Positions 7,631 through 17,601 are shown, numbered from the stretch's first letter. The stretch is DNA of 64,000 nt from JBFLVT01 sp036804525 (GCA_036804525.1 DAIRSE010000001.1:1-64000); one strand, 5' to 3'. Notes: a model not told the origin generated them from the sequence alone. Made by a program: numbers and translations.

Positions 7631-9988
7631 CTATGCCCCTTTGATGTCTACCACGGTCACGCCGCTGCCGCCCTCACCCTGATCGCCCAGGCGGAATGAC
7701 TTAACGTGCCGGTTTTCTTTGAGAAGCTGCTGGACGGCCGAGCGAAGAGCCCCGGTCCCCTTTCCGTGGATCAGGTACACCCGCGAGGCACCGGCAAGAA
7801 CGGCGTCATCAAGGTATTTTTCAACTTCCAGCAGAGCTTCGTCAACCCGGTGTCCCCGAAGGTCAAGTTCGATACTGAAATCGCAGGCCTTTTCGAACGC
7901 CACGTCCCGCCGCTTTTCCTGCCTTGGTCGCGGCTGGTCTTTCGCCAGCCGTATCTCGCTCAGCGGCACACTCAGTTTAACGGCCCCCACCTGGACCTGC
8001 GCCTCACCGTCCTTACCGATAGCCACAACCTGGCCGAACTGCCCGAAACGCGGCAGGTGAACCGTGTCCCCGACACTGACTGGACGCTGGGTTTCGGAGG
8101 GAGGTACGTACTGAACCTGGGGTACCATCTCGTTCAGCCTGTCGATCCGCTGGCGGGCCTCCTGGATGGCCAACTGGCGGTCTCGCTCACTATCCGAACG
8201 CAGCTTTTCGCGCAGTTCCCTGATGATGGCCTCGCTCTCCAGGCGAAGGGAGCGCAAGGCCCACTGCGCGTCCTCGGCCGCCTTTTCTAGATACGTCTTC
8301 TTTTTCGCTAGCAGGTTGGCAAGCTCGCTTTCGTGTTTCTCCGCCGCTTTCCGGGCCTGCTCCCTGAACTGCATGGCCTGCTCCCTGGCGATATCGGCCT
8401 CACGCTGCATGCGCTCCAGTTGTCCGAGCAGTTCCTCTGCCCTGAGCTGCTCATCGGCAAGATAGCTGCGCGCCGTTTGGACAAGGCGGTCGGGCAGCCC
8501 CAGGCGCCGCGCGATTTCAAAGGCGTTGGAACGGCCGGGCCTGCCCACGATCAAACGGTAGGTAGGCTTGAGCGTTTCAAAATCGAATTCCACGCTGGCG
8601 TTCTGTATCCGGGGATGGGTCGCCGCTAAATGCTTTAATTCCCCAAAATGACTGGTGGCCACCGTCTTGGCACGCCGGTCGTGCAACTCTGTCAGAACGG
8701 CCTGGGCCAGGGCGGCTCCCTCCGTGGGGTCGGTACCCGTCCCTAACTCGTCAATCAGCACCAGAGAACCGGCATCTGCCTCCGACAGGATCTCCACCAC
8801 GTTACGCATGTGTGAAGAGAAGGTCGACAGTTCGTTTTCAATGCTCTGTTCATCGCCGATATCGGCGAACACCCGAGTAAACACGCCTAACCGACACTCC
8901 TCCGCCGGGACAAAAAGCCCGGCTTGAGCCATCAGGACCATAAGCCCGACGGTCTTTAAGGCCACCGTCTTCCCGCCGGTATTAGGCCCGGTCAGGACCA
9001 GGGTGTCATAATCCACGCCGATGCTGCACGAAATGGGAACGGCCTCGCCCTTGATCAGAGGGTGCCTGGCTGATCTAAAGGACAGAAAGGCCCCCTCCCT
9101 GACTTCGGGGGAAACGGCCCGGAGTTCACCCGCGAGCATCCCCTTGGCCATCGCAAGGTCTATGAAGCCGAGGATCTCTATGTCAAGGTAGATGTCGCTT
9201 ACGACCCCGCCGACCTTGGCCGTCAACTCGCTTAGGATCCGGAACACCTCTTGCTTCTCCGCCGCTTCCAGGCGCCTGATCTCGTTGTTCTTTTCGACCA
9301 CGGCCATCGGCTCGATAAACAGGGTCGCCCCGCTGGCCGACTGGTCGTGGACCAGACCCGGAACCTGGTTCCGGTATTCATGCTTTACCGGCAATACATA
9401 ACGGCCCTCGCGGATAGTCACGATCGGCTCCTGCAAAAACTTCTGATAACTTGCCGACCGAATGACCTTCTCAAGATATTCCTTGACCTGAAGGCGCATC
9501 TGCTGAATGCGCCGCCGCAGGTCCGCCAGGCGGGGTGTAGCTTCGTCGGCAACCTCTCCCCCGGGCAGGATCGCCTTCCTGATCTGCTGTTCGATTTCTG
9601 GGAAGGAAATAAGCGACGAAGCCCTCCGGGAAAGGATGGGATACCTTTCGCCGCGCTCCTTGAAGAATTTCTTGATTCTCTGTACGGCACCGAGCGTCAG
9701 CCCAATCCTGGACAGGGCTTCCCCTTCAAGGACGGCGCCCCGTTCGGCCTTAGCCAGGGATTCGCGCACATCGTACCATCCACCCAGCTCGGCGGTCGGA
9801 TCAAGACGCACGAGCAGCACAGCCTCCCCTGTCTCCGCCAGCATCCGGGTAATAGACGCTAAGTCAGAGGTGGGGGTAAGCGCCAAGGCTCCTTCCCGCC
9901 CGAGAGGGGAAGAGACGTGGCGTGCCAAGCGCTCAAGGATTTTATTGAATTCCAAACGCTCCAGTGTTCTGGCGTCGGCGACAGGCAA
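7631..9988 (-). CDS. mutS2: Endonuclease MutS2
   Basis: 785 residues. MutS2 acts on branched DNA and collided ribosomes rather than in classical mismatch repair. The MutS core has Walker A GPNTGGKTV, the STFSSHM signature and Walker B LVLIDELGTGTDPTEG; a coiled coil rich in E, R and Q follows at about 515-620; the C-terminal Smr nuclease domain shows LDLRGHRVDEAL and YLIHGKGTGALR. The start is a TTG that directly follows the TGA of the U32 peptidase gene, implying translational coupling. Confidence 0.95.
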   Translation of the reverse strand: MPVADARTLERLEFNKILERLARHVSSPLGREGALALTPTSDLASITRMLAETGEAVLLVRLDPTAELGGWYDVRESLAKAERGAVLEGEALSRIGLTLGAVQRIKKFFKERGERYPILSRRASSLISFPEIEQQIRKAILPGGEVADEATPRLADLRRRIQQMRLQVKEYLEKVIRSASYQKFLQEPIVTIREGRYVLPVKHEYRNQVPGLVHDQSASGATLFIEPMAVVEKNNEIRRLEAAEKQEVFRILSELTAKVGGVVSDIYLDIEILGFIDLAMAKGMLAGELRAVSPEVREGAFLSFRSARHPLIKGEAVPISCSIGVDYDTLVLTGPNTGGKTVALKTVGLMVLMAQAGLFVPAEECRLGVFTRVFADIGDEQSIENELSTFSSHMRNVVEILSEADAGSLVLIDELGTGTDPTEGAALAQAVLTELHDRRAKTVATSHFGELKHLAATHPRIQNASVEFDFETLKPTYRLIVGRPGRSNAFEIARRLGLPDRLVQTARSYLADEQLRAEELLGQLERMQREADIAREQAMQFREQARKAAEKHESELANLLAKKKTYLEKAAEDAQWALRSLRLESEAIIRELREKLRSDSERDRQLAIQEARQRIDRLNEMVPQVQYVPPSETQRPVSVGDTVHLPRFGQFGQVVAIGKDGEAQVQVGAVKLSVPLSEIRLAKDQPRPRQEKRRDVAFEKACDFSIELDLRGHRVDEALLEVEKYLDDAVLAGASRVYLIHGKGTGALRSAVQQLLKENRHVKSFRLGDQGEGGSGVTVVDIKGA

Positions 9989-12517
9989 TCACAGCACCCC
10001 GCGGAAGTAATGTCCTTTGGTGAAGCCCTGGGGGCTCAGCGCCTCCAGGTCAGCTCTGACCTTGTCGGGCACACGGTAGCCGCCAGGGTTTCGCGAATAG
10101 GCGTCAATAACCTTCCTGTAAATCTCTGTTGCCTTATAAACGTAGACCGCTGATTTTAAGCGGCCGTCGATGCGCACCGCCGCAACCCCGGCCCGGGCAA
10201 GCTCCGGGACAACATCCACGGCAGACAAATCCCGCGAGTTAAAAATGTGCATCCGGCAGGCAGAGTCCACTGCAACGGGGAAAAGAATGCCCAACCTGTC
10301 TTTTAACATAAAGGTATGCGTCTTGCAAGCACCCTTGCATTTCACCCCCGGTTTGTCCTCTCCGGCAACAGCGCCGATCATGCAATACTCGGAGACCATC
10401 AGGGGCACGGACCCCTGCACCAGCACCTCCACGGGTAAAGGGGAGCGGGCGGCTATGTCCCGCACCTGGCTGAGCGTCAGTTCAGGAGAAAGGGTGACGG
10501 ACGACAGGCCCATCTCGGCCAAAAGGCAAACCGTTTGTGTATTAAATACGTTGAGGTGGTAATCCCCCCAAACCGGCAGGGTCCCCCCCGCGTACGCCTT
10601 TGCGCCGCCAAGGTTTCCCGTCAGGATTCCCGCCGCTCCCGAACCAGCAGCATCGACAAGGGCTTTCCATCCCGAAAACTCGCTGTCCTGTATGATGCGC
10701 GGGATCCACAGGTAAAAGCGTACACCCCCGCGTTTGCAGATTCCCAATGCTTCGGATATGTCCCCCGCATCAGCTCTCTGCCGCTTCCTCGTGCCCAGGC
10801 TTTCTCCGGGATAAAACACGACATCCGCTCCGCTATTCACAGCGGCATTCACGCCGTCTAGGTCGGCTACGGCGACTGTCAGGAACGGTTTGTCCTTCCG
10901 GTCTCCCTGCTTGCGGCAAGGCACGTTAAGGTAAAGACGGAGACCACGCAAGAACCTGTCTTGGGATATGTGACCCCGCCTGTAGTCTGCAGCCCTTTTT
11001 TGCGCCAGGCTTTCGACAGCCCGGCGCCGTAGTTCGTTGATTTCACTCAGCGGGTACATAACGGGACCCTCAATGAGGTATTCGAGATTGGCAATTTCGA
11101 ACGGCGTGTTGCCCAGACGGCCGAGGTGCTCGGCAACTGTTTCCCGTGTCAAAGGCCTTTTTTTGGCCGTTTCCCCGATGAATGAGCCCTTCTCGGCAAC
11201 GGTATGCCCGGTCCCGTCGTCCAGGAGCAGCTGCAGCGGCTGTCCGACTGCGCCCCGGACAGACGCGCGGATAGGGATTTTCTTAATTTCTCTTGGTGAA
11301 GCGTAGGTCTCCCTTGCCTTGTACAGCAATGTGGCGTCCCAGGTCTTAAAGACCCTGTCTCCGGGCTTGATCCCGCCCTTACAAGGAATAGCCACCACCG
11401 AGCCGGCCCGCGCACGTTCCACATCGCGCCCTCCGATACGCAGGCGTTGCACTTCGGTGGATACCCTTCCGCCGATCGAAACCCAGAAGTCAATCCCGTC
11501 CCCAACCGCGAGTTCGGTATCCAGGGCGACTTCGGCCTCCCCCTTGCGGGCGTCGTAGTGCTGCACGCGACCGGCAAACAACCCGCGGTTGTTAGACTGC
11601 GTAAAGTTCATCAGTTCCCGGCCCAACCGGCCGAAGAAGTATCCTGTTGAAAACCGCCGGTTAAAGATCTGAGCAAGGTCCCGCTGCTCTTCGTCCGTAA
11701 CATAGAACTCTCCGGTGAGGACCCGGTCCAGAACCCTCCGGTAAATCCCCACGACGACGGCGACATATTCCGGACGGCGCAGGCGCCCCTCGATTTTGAA
11801 GGCGTCAATGCCCGCCTCTACAAGAGCGGGAAGATGACGGCAAAGGTTAAGGTCGCGGGTGCTTAACAGGTACCCGCTCCCCAGCACACTCCCGTCACCG
11901 ACGAGTTCGTAGGGCAAACGGCAGGGCTGCGCACAGCGCCCGCGGTTCCCGCTGCGCCCGCCAATCAGGCTCGACATGAGGCATTGCCCCGAGTAACAGA
12001 CGCAAAGGGCCCCGTGAACAAAAACCTCGACCTCTATCCCGCCTTGCTGCTTCAGGCGGGCGATCTCGGGCAACGATAACTCTCGGGCCAAGACAATCCT
12101 TGAGAACCCGATCTCCTTCAAATAGGCTGCCGAGGCCAGGTTGTGTACCGTCATCTGAGTGCTGGCGTGCAGTTCAAGGTCGGGGAGTAAACGGCGGGCG
12201 AGGCGCGCGAGTCCGAGATCCTGCACGATTACGCCGTCGGCGCCGGCATCACGGATCATGTACAGCAATGTTGCGGCCTCTTCCAACTCGTTATCGTCTA
12301 TCAGCACGTTTACCGTGACGTAGACCTTTACGCCGCGGACATGGGCATAGTGAACCACCCTGGTGAGGTCGTCGGCAGCAAAGTTCTCCGCCGATTGCCG
12401 GGCATTGAAAGATTTGCCGCCGAGATAAACGGCATCGGCACCGTTTTGTACGGCGGCAACTAGAGACTCCCAGCTTCCCGCGGGAGCAAGCAATTCCGGT
12501 TTATGAGTCCTTTGAAT
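9989..12517 (-). CDS. Peptidase U32 family protein, double-length
   Basis: About 842 residues. The N-terminal U32 domain (KPELLAPAGSWESL, NGADAVYLGG, EVFVHGALCVCYSGQCLMSS) carries the family signature with clustered cysteines (CQPC-type SGNRGRCAQPCRLPYE). A second, diverged U32-like half follows after residue about 480 (VEVLVQGSVPLMVSEYC..). U32 proteins include collagenase-like enzymes and tRNA/ubiquinone hydroxylation factors, so substrate is uncertain. Homology runs past the first TTG (12493) to an ATT at 12517 that has GGAGG nine bases upstream; an in-frame stop lies beyond and no ATG/GTG/TTG exists between. Start at TTG 12493 remains possible. Confidence 0.85.
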   Translation of the reverse strand: MQRTHKPELLAPAGSWESLVAAVQNGADAVYLGGKSFNARQSAENFAADDLTRVVHYAHVRGVKVYVTVNVLIDDNELEEAATLLYMIRDAGADGVIVQDLGLARLARRLLPDLELHASTQMTVHNLASAAYLKEIGFSRIVLARELSLPEIARLKQQGGIEVEVFVHGALCVCYSGQCLMSSLIGGRSGNRGRCAQPCRLPYELVGDGSVLGSGYLLSTRDLNLCRHLPALVEAGIDAFKIEGRLRRPEYVAVVVGIYRRVLDRVLTGEFYVTDEEQRDLAQIFNRRFSTGYFFGRLGRELMNFTQSNNRGLFAGRVQHYDARKGEAEVALDTELAVGDGIDFWVSIGGRVSTEVQRLRIGGRDVERARAGSVVAIPCKGGIKPGDRVFKTWDATLLYKARETYASPREIKKIPIRASVRGAVGQPLQLLLDDGTGHTVAEKGSFIGETAKKRPLTRETVAEHLGRLGNTPFEIANLEYLIEGPVMYPLSEINELRRRAVESLAQKRAADYRRGHISQDRFLRGLRLYLNVPCRKQGDRKDKPFLTVAVADLDGVNAAVNSGADVVFYPGESLGTRKRQRADAGDISEALGICKRGGVRFYLWIPRIIQDSEFSGWKALVDAAGSGAAGILTGNLGGAKAYAGGTLPVWGDYHLNVFNTQTVCLLAEMGLSSVTLSPELTLSQVRDIAARSPLPVEVLVQGSVPLMVSEYCMIGAVAGEDKPGVKCKGACKTHTFMLKDRLGILFPVAVDSACRMHIFNSRDLSAVDVVPELARAGVAAVRIDGRLKSAVYVYKATEIYRKVIDAYSRNPGGYRVPDKVRADLEALSPQGFTKGHYFRGVL

Positions 12518-12559
12518 CGCTTTAATCCTCCAACCAGCGTTTTTTCATTGTTAGGCCCA

Positions 12560-13519
12560 CTAGGCGTAGCGACGGTCCACCCTTATCAGTCCCGATGTTG
12601 GAATAATCTTGACGCCTCGCTCCGCAATCTCATCCAGAAACAGGTTCAAGCCAAGGGAATCGCTGGCCATATGGCCGGCGATAATGACGTTGATATTGTT
12701 CTTCTCCGCTTCCTTGCGGTGTTTCTCGGTCATGTGCATAACGACGAGGGTCCCCACCCCGGCATCGACGAGCTTGCTGTAAGCGTCCTCCGAGCCGCTG
12801 GTGCCTCCGGTCATATCGACGATGATCTTCCCGACTCTGCGCTCAGGCGCTCCTACGACGATGGTCGGCCCGGCGTTCTGTTTCGTCGCCTCGGCGAACT
12901 CGGGGATTTCCTTGAGACACTTGACGACGTCCTTTAAAGTGCGCGGCTTCTTCTCGTCCATCAACTTCTGCAGGTAGTCGGTGACAAGATTATCGGCAGC
13001 CGTATGCACACACATAAAGGGAATATCCAAAAGCCTGGCCGCATCAACCGCCCTGTTGTGATTCAAAGGCAGGAGCGCCCTCTTCACCTCCCCGATCCTT
13101 GCCGCCATCAATCCCTCGGCGACGTTGATGGGCACACCCAGTTCGGCCAGGATATCCTCCTGCAGGTGCATTACGTCGTAGAGCGCGGCCATAGCCTTGC
13201 CCTCAGGATGGTGAGCGATGATCAAATCGATGGCCTGTCCCTTTTCCCGTAGACGGTCAGCCAGCAGCACCTCGCCGACCTCCATATCGATGCCAACGAG
13301 AGCAACCTCTACTTCCCGTTCCGGATCGCCGTAAAGGATGCGCGTATCCGCGTAAGGGTTGTTCAGCCTTTCCTCGTCATAGAGGTCCTTTTCGTCAGCC
13401 TTCATATCGTTGAACTTATCCTTTTCTCGGGCCAGATAGGCCTCGACCTCCGTTTTGCCTCGCGGATCGTGAGCAACACCTTTTTCTACCGCAAGCCGGT
13501 ACAGTTCGCCGAGCTTCAT
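12560..13519 (-). CDS. NIF3-like (DUF34) metal-binding protein
   Basis: 319 residues. The HHPEG motif near residue 106 and the C-terminal AGHMASDSLG segment carry the histidines and acidic residues expected for the dinuclear metal site of NIF3/YqfO-type proteins; the centre (GKIIVDMTGGTSGSEDAYSK) is also typical. The N-terminal 80 residues (EVEAYLAREKDKFNDMK) are a clostridial extension. Biochemical role is not established; annotations as GTP cyclohydrolase I type 2 are not reliable. GAGGAGG lies six bases before the ATG. Confidence 0.8.
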   Translation of the reverse strand: MKLGELYRLAVEKGVAHDPRGKTEVEAYLAREKDKFNDMKADEKDLYDEERLNNPYADTRILYGDPEREVEVALVGIDMEVGEVLLADRLREKGQAIDLIIAHHPEGKAMAALYDVMHLQEDILAELGVPINVAEGLMAARIGEVKRALLPLNHNRAVDAARLLDIPFMCVHTAADNLVTDYLQKLMDEKKPRTLKDVVKCLKEIPEFAEATKQNAGPTIVVGAPERRVGKIIVDMTGGTSGSEDAYSKLVDAGVGTLVVMHMTEKHRKEAEKNNINVIIAGHMASDSLGLNLFLDEIAERGVKIIPTSGLIRVDRRYA

Positions 13520-13549
13520 TATATGCCTCCTCAAAACAACTGTTCTTAG

Positions 13550-13807
13550 CTATTTTACCCCTTCTGTTTCAATTACCCGCACCAGACTCTCGTAGCTCTC
13601 CTGGAGCTTGTACAGCTCATCAGCAATGTTGAGGGAAGCCAGAACGGCCGCCTTGGTTAACGTCAGGCGTGGATTCCTGTCAATCAGCTCCCGGATCCTC
13701 CGGTCAACCTCGTTGGCCACCTTGATGATGTGTTCGGCAGGAGCATCCCCCCGCAAGACGTAAATCTCGCCGCCGATTTCGACTTCCACGCGTGTAGTCG
13801 TTGACAA
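13550..13807 (-). CDS. zapA: Cell division protein ZapA
   Basis: 85 residues. ZapA binds FtsZ and crosslinks protofilaments at the division ring. The N-terminal beta-strand part (VEVEIGGEIYVLRG) and C-terminal helix (AVLASLNIADELYKLQESYESL) match the family. The TTG at 13807 is preferred because GGGGGAG lies six bases upstream of it; an ATG five codons earlier has no Shine-Dalgarno. It follows pheT closely and precedes the NIF3-like gene. Confidence 0.88.
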   Translation of the reverse strand: MSTTTRVEVEIGGEIYVLRGDAPAEHIIKVANEVDRRIRELIDRNPRLTLTKAAVLASLNIADELYKLQESYESLVRVIETEGVK

Positions 13808-13836
13808 CCCTAACTCCCCCATCCACTGCAGTCACG

Positions 13837-16242
13837 CTATTGTCTCAGCTTAGCGCCAAGAGAGGTCAGCGCGGATTTTATGGCTTCCATGCTCTCGTTT
13901 ACTTCCTGGTCGGTCAGCGTCCGGTCCTTGGCCTGAAATCCCAGGGAGAAGGCCAGACTGCGCCAGCCGGATTCGATCTGTTTCCCCTTATAAACGTCAA
14001 ACAAGGTCACCCTACGGAGAATAGCGCCGCCCTTCCTGGTAATAAGGTCCATGACCTCGGCTACAGGGGTTGTTTCAGGCAGGACTACCGCCAAGTCGCG
14101 GTCGATCCCGGGGTATCTGGGAAAGTCTTCGATCTGCGCCAAAGTCCTCTGCTTCAGGCCAAGGGCTGCAGCTAGATCGAACTCGCAGGCAACGGCGCGA
14201 GCTTGCAAATCGTACGCCTCCAAAACATCCGGGTGAAGCTCCCCTGCCACGCCCAGGAACCTGTCCCCGGCGTAAACCGCGGCTGACCGGCCCGGGTGGA
14301 AAGACGGATGATCAACGAAGCGTTTAAAGCTCAGTTCTCCCAGGTTCAGGACTTTTCCGACCTGCTCCAGGACCCCCTTCAGGAAGAAGAAGTCATACTC
14401 ATGACTCTTCTTGTTCCAGCCGCCCCGGGAATGACCGGTGGCCGCGACAGCAAGGACCAGCTGCTCGGCCGGAAGTGGGGAGTCATCCCGGACGCGAAAG
14501 ACCGTGGCCATCTCAAAAAGCGCGGCGTTGGTGTTTCTCCTCTGGTAGTTGCGTGCGAGAAGCTGGACCAAGCCCGGGAATAAGAGCGTGCGCATGACGG
14601 CCTGGTCGTCGCTTAACGGATTGGCGATGTTGACTGTTCGCCGGAGTTCGCTGTCCAGCGGGAGCCGAATGCGGTCAAACACCCCGCGGTCAACGAAACT
14701 ATACGTCACCACTTCGTATAGGCCCAAGCCCGCGAGCAACATCCTTATCCTGTGCACAGCGTCCTGCTCGGCTGTCCTGAAGCCGCAGGTAGTAACGCCG
14801 TAAGGCAAGGTTTCCGGTATCCGATCATACCCGTACAGACGCGCCACCTCTTCAACGAGGTCAACCTCCCGGCCGATATCGGAACGGTGGGTGGGCACGG
14901 TTACCGCCAGGGTATTGTCGTCTCCCTGGGGGTTAAACTCCAGGCCGGTGAGAATCCGCCTAATTCGCTCTGTCGGAATTTTGATACCCAGGATGGCGTT
15001 AATCCTCTCAGGGCGGACAATGATCGTTTTTGGTACCGGAGGATTGGGGTAAATATCGATGATCCCCGGCGCGGCCACGCCCGCCCCGATCGAGACCATC
15101 AGCTCGACCGCACGGTCTGCAGCCAGCGCACAGCCGCTGATGTCAATGCTCCTTTCAAACCGCGACGAGGCCTCCGAACGGAGGTTTAGCTTGCGTGCCG
15201 TCCTCCTGATGCTCACCGGATCGAAGTAGGCCGACTCAAGAATAATTGTCGTGGTATCATCCGTGACTTCACTGTTTAGGCCGCCCATGACACCGGCTAT
15301 ACCAATGGCCTTTTCAGGGTCGGTGATCAGCAGCATTTCGGTGTCCAGCTCGCGCTCGACGTTATCGAGGGTGACAAGCCTTTCACCGGCCCTCGCGCGG
15401 CGCACAATGATCCGGCCGTCGGCCACTGACGCCGCGTCAAAGGCGTGCTGCGGCTGACCCAACTCCAGCATCACATAATTCGTGACGTCGACGACAGAAT
15501 TGATCGGCCTCATCCCGGCGGCGTACAGGCGGTTCTGCATCCAGAGAGGAGATTCGCCGACCCTAATACCCGTAACCATTCTGGCTACGTACCGCCGGCA
15601 GAGTTCTGGCTCTTCGACGATTATACTTACGTGCTGGGTAATGTCCGTTCCCGCAAGGCTCAATCTTGGCTGCGGCCGTCTCAGCGGCAGGTTGTAAATA
15701 GCGGCAACTTCGCGCGCTACGCCATAGACCGAAAGACAGTCGCCGCGGTTGGGGGTCAGGTCGAGTTCCAGGATAGCATCATCCAGGCCAAATAGGGTTT
15801 TAACGTCCCGGCCGACAGGCGTGTCGGGAGGCAGGATCAGGATGCCCTCGTGGTCTTCCCCGACACCCAGTTCATCTGCGGCGCACAGCATCCCCCTTGA
15901 TTCCAGACCCCGGAACTTGGCCTTCTTAATGACCATCCCACCTGCCAGGCGGGCGCCCTCAAGCGCAACCGGTACAACCTGGCCGGCCTTGACATTCGTA
16001 GCCCCGGTTACAATCTGGAGGTCTTCACCCCTGCCGCAGTCCACGCGGCAAACCACCAGGCGGTCGGCGTTGGGGTGAGGCTCAACGCTCTTGATTAATC
16101 CCGTATATATTCCCGATATGTTCTTGCCCCGTTCCTCCACAGTTTCAACGGCAATCCCGGCTGCCGTCAGTGCTTCCGCCAGTTCCTGCGGAGAAGCGGC
16201 AACATCGACAAACTCTTTTAGCCAGTTATAGGAAACCCGCAC
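13837..16242 (-). CDS. pheT: Phenylalanyl-tRNA synthetase beta subunit
   Basis: 801 residues, forms an alpha2-beta2 enzyme with PheS. Seen in order: N-terminal domain (VSYNWLKEFVD), EMAP/OB-like tRNA-binding segment (VGLIK-type GLIKSVEPHPNADRL), B3/B4 editing domain (NRGDCLSVYGVAREVAA), B5 domain, the catalytic-like module, and the C-terminal anticodon-binding FDX-ACB domain (FPRYPGIDRDLAVV). GTG with GGAGG seven bases upstream is the likely start; the ATG six codons earlier overlaps this Shine-Dalgarno region. Confidence 0.96.
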   Translation of the reverse strand: MRVSYNWLKEFVDVAASPQELAEALTAAGIAVETVEERGKNISGIYTGLIKSVEPHPNADRLVVCRVDCGRGEDLQIVTGATNVKAGQVVPVALEGARLAGGMVIKKAKFRGLESRGMLCAADELGVGEDHEGILILPPDTPVGRDVKTLFGLDDAILELDLTPNRGDCLSVYGVAREVAAIYNLPLRRPQPRLSLAGTDITQHVSIIVEEPELCRRYVARMVTGIRVGESPLWMQNRLYAAGMRPINSVVDVTNYVMLELGQPQHAFDAASVADGRIIVRRARAGERLVTLDNVERELDTEMLLITDPEKAIGIAGVMGGLNSEVTDDTTTIILESAYFDPVSIRRTARKLNLRSEASSRFERSIDISGCALAADRAVELMVSIGAGVAAPGIIDIYPNPPVPKTIIVRPERINAILGIKIPTERIRRILTGLEFNPQGDDNTLAVTVPTHRSDIGREVDLVEEVARLYGYDRIPETLPYGVTTCGFRTAEQDAVHRIRMLLAGLGLYEVVTYSFVDRGVFDRIRLPLDSELRRTVNIANPLSDDQAVMRTLLFPGLVQLLARNYQRRNTNAALFEMATVFRVRDDSPLPAEQLVLAVAATGHSRGGWNKKSHEYDFFFLKGVLEQVGKVLNLGELSFKRFVDHPSFHPGRSAAVYAGDRFLGVAGELHPDVLEAYDLQARAVACEFDLAAALGLKQRTLAQIEDFPRYPGIDRDLAVVLPETTPVAEVMDLITRKGGAILRRVTLFDVYKGKQIESGWRSLAFSLGFQAKDRTLTDQEVNESMEAIKSALTSLGAKLRQ

Positions 16243-16260
16243 TCCGGGTCCTCCTCCCAT

Positions 16261-16375
16261 TTAAGTAGTAAGTCGTAGGTAGTCGGACTCCCCACAGCGT
16301 CTCGAAGACTAATGGTTCAGCTTTGAATGTGACTCTTCTCTTCGCGTTGAGTGCTGGGCCGTTTCGGGAATTCCA
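16261..16375. repeat. Intergenic repeat inside the pheS-pheT operon (second copy of the 944..1072 element)
   Basis: Between pheS and pheT are 225 bases without a gene. TTAAGTAGTAAGTCGTAGGT units (16261..) are followed by a diverged copy of the 944..1072 repeat: AGCGTCTCGAAGACTAATGG, GACTCTTCTCTTCGCGTTG and GTGCTGGGCCGTTTCGGGAA. The left inverted arm is lost here. An insertion between two subunit genes of one enzyme is unusual, since pheS and pheT are normally adjacent. Confidence 0.55.
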
Positions 16376-16467
16376 ATCTTTCTATAGCTATCGAGGCCCG
16401 GCACCCGGCTTTCATGTCAGGATCTTAGTCTGAAACATTGAATGTTAAGTGCGAATCCCTGCATCAG

Positions 16468-17490
16468 TTAAAACTGGCGCAAGAAGCGCAGATCGTTATC
16501 GAAGAACATCCGCAGGTCGTTGACCCCGTATTTGAGCATAGCCACACGCTCGATGCCCATCCCAAAAGCAAAACCGGTAACTTTTTCGGAGTCGTAGCCG
16601 GAGACTTCAAGCACCCTCGGGTGGATCATCCCCGCTCCCAGAATCTCAAGCCACCCGGTATAAGAACAAACCCGGCACCCGCTCCCGCCACAGTTCACGC
16701 AGGAAATATCCACTTCAGCGCTAGGCTCGGTAAACGGGAAAAAGCTCGGGCGAAAACGCATCTGGGTCCCGGGACTGAACATCTTACGGACGAAGGTCCC
16801 CAGAACGGCCTTCAGATTGCTGAGTGTAACGTTGGTATCGACCAGGAACCCCTCGACCTGGTGGAACATCGGAGAGTGAGTGGCGTCATCGTCCCGGCGG
16901 TATACACGACCCGGAGCGATGATTTTGACCGGAACCTTAGGAGCCGTGCGCTCAAACGTTCTCACCTGAACCGGTGAAGTATGGGTGCGCAAAAGCAGGT
17001 CCTCGTTGATGACAAATGTATCCTGCATATCCCGCGCCGGATGATCCTTTGGAAAATTCAGCGCCTCGAAATTGTAATAATCCATCTCAACCTCCGGACC
17101 CTCAACGATGCTGAACCCCAGCCCCAGGAAAATATCCTCGATCTCCTTGCGCGTTAGAGAGAGGGGGTGGACGGTACCCGTTTCTAAAGGCGTTGCAGGA
17201 AGAGTGATATCTATCGTCTCCGCAGCCAGGCATTCGGCACGGTGGCTCTCCTTAAGCACGGTAGCCCTGGCCTCAAGGGCCGCTTCTATACGCGCCTTCA
17301 CCTCGTTGGCGACCTTGCCCACCTTTGGCCTTTCTTCCGCAGAAAGTGCCCCCATTCCCCGGAGAACCTGGGTCAAGACACCCTTCTTGCCCAGAAGCCT
17401 TACCCTTAACTCCTCCAAAGCCTGAAGATCCTTGGCTTGATCCAAAAGCTGTTCGGCCTCAAGAGCAATGGCCTGCAACTTATCCAGCAT
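16468..17490 (-). CDS. pheS: Phenylalanyl-tRNA synthetase alpha subunit
   Basis: 340 residues, catalytic class II subunit. An N-terminal coiled coil (residues 1-85) precedes motif 2 (APGRVYRRDDDATHSPMFHQ, the ATP/Phe-binding part) and motif 3 (GFAFGMGIERVAML). CVNCGGSGCRVC forms a cysteine cluster of the kind seen in some PheS proteins. It lies downstream of a YqzL-like ORF and a terminator-like hairpin, and upstream of pheT with an unusual 225-base gap. Confidence 0.96.
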   Translation of the reverse strand: MLDKLQAIALEAEQLLDQAKDLQALEELRVRLLGKKGVLTQVLRGMGALSAEERPKVGKVANEVKARIEAALEARATVLKESHRAECLAAETIDITLPATPLETGTVHPLSLTRKEIEDIFLGLGFSIVEGPEVEMDYYNFEALNFPKDHPARDMQDTFVINEDLLLRTHTSPVQVRTFERTAPKVPVKIIAPGRVYRRDDDATHSPMFHQVEGFLVDTNVTLSNLKAVLGTFVRKMFSPGTQMRFRPSFFPFTEPSAEVDISCVNCGGSGCRVCSYTGWLEILGAGMIHPRVLEVSGYDSEKVTGFAFGMGIERVAMLKYGVNDLRMFFDNDLRFLRQF

Positions 17491-17572
17491 AAACTGCCAA
17501 ATCCCCCCTTCTTCTGTTACATTTCTAGTTTAACCCTAAAAATTCCTCTGCACAGACCCTTTTAGCAAAAAA

Positions 17573-17601
17573 GCCGTCCGGCGTTTACATCACCGGACAG
17601 C
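17573..17601 (-). terminator. Terminator-like hairpin between yqzL-like ORF and pheS
   Basis: On the minus strand GCTGTCCGG pairs with CCGGACGGC and is followed by six T residues. A second perfect hairpin (TCGTCC-TTTAA-GGACGA) lies just upstream at about 17629..17645. The arrangement could be an attenuator controlling pheST or simply a terminator of the small gene. Confidence 0.65.
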
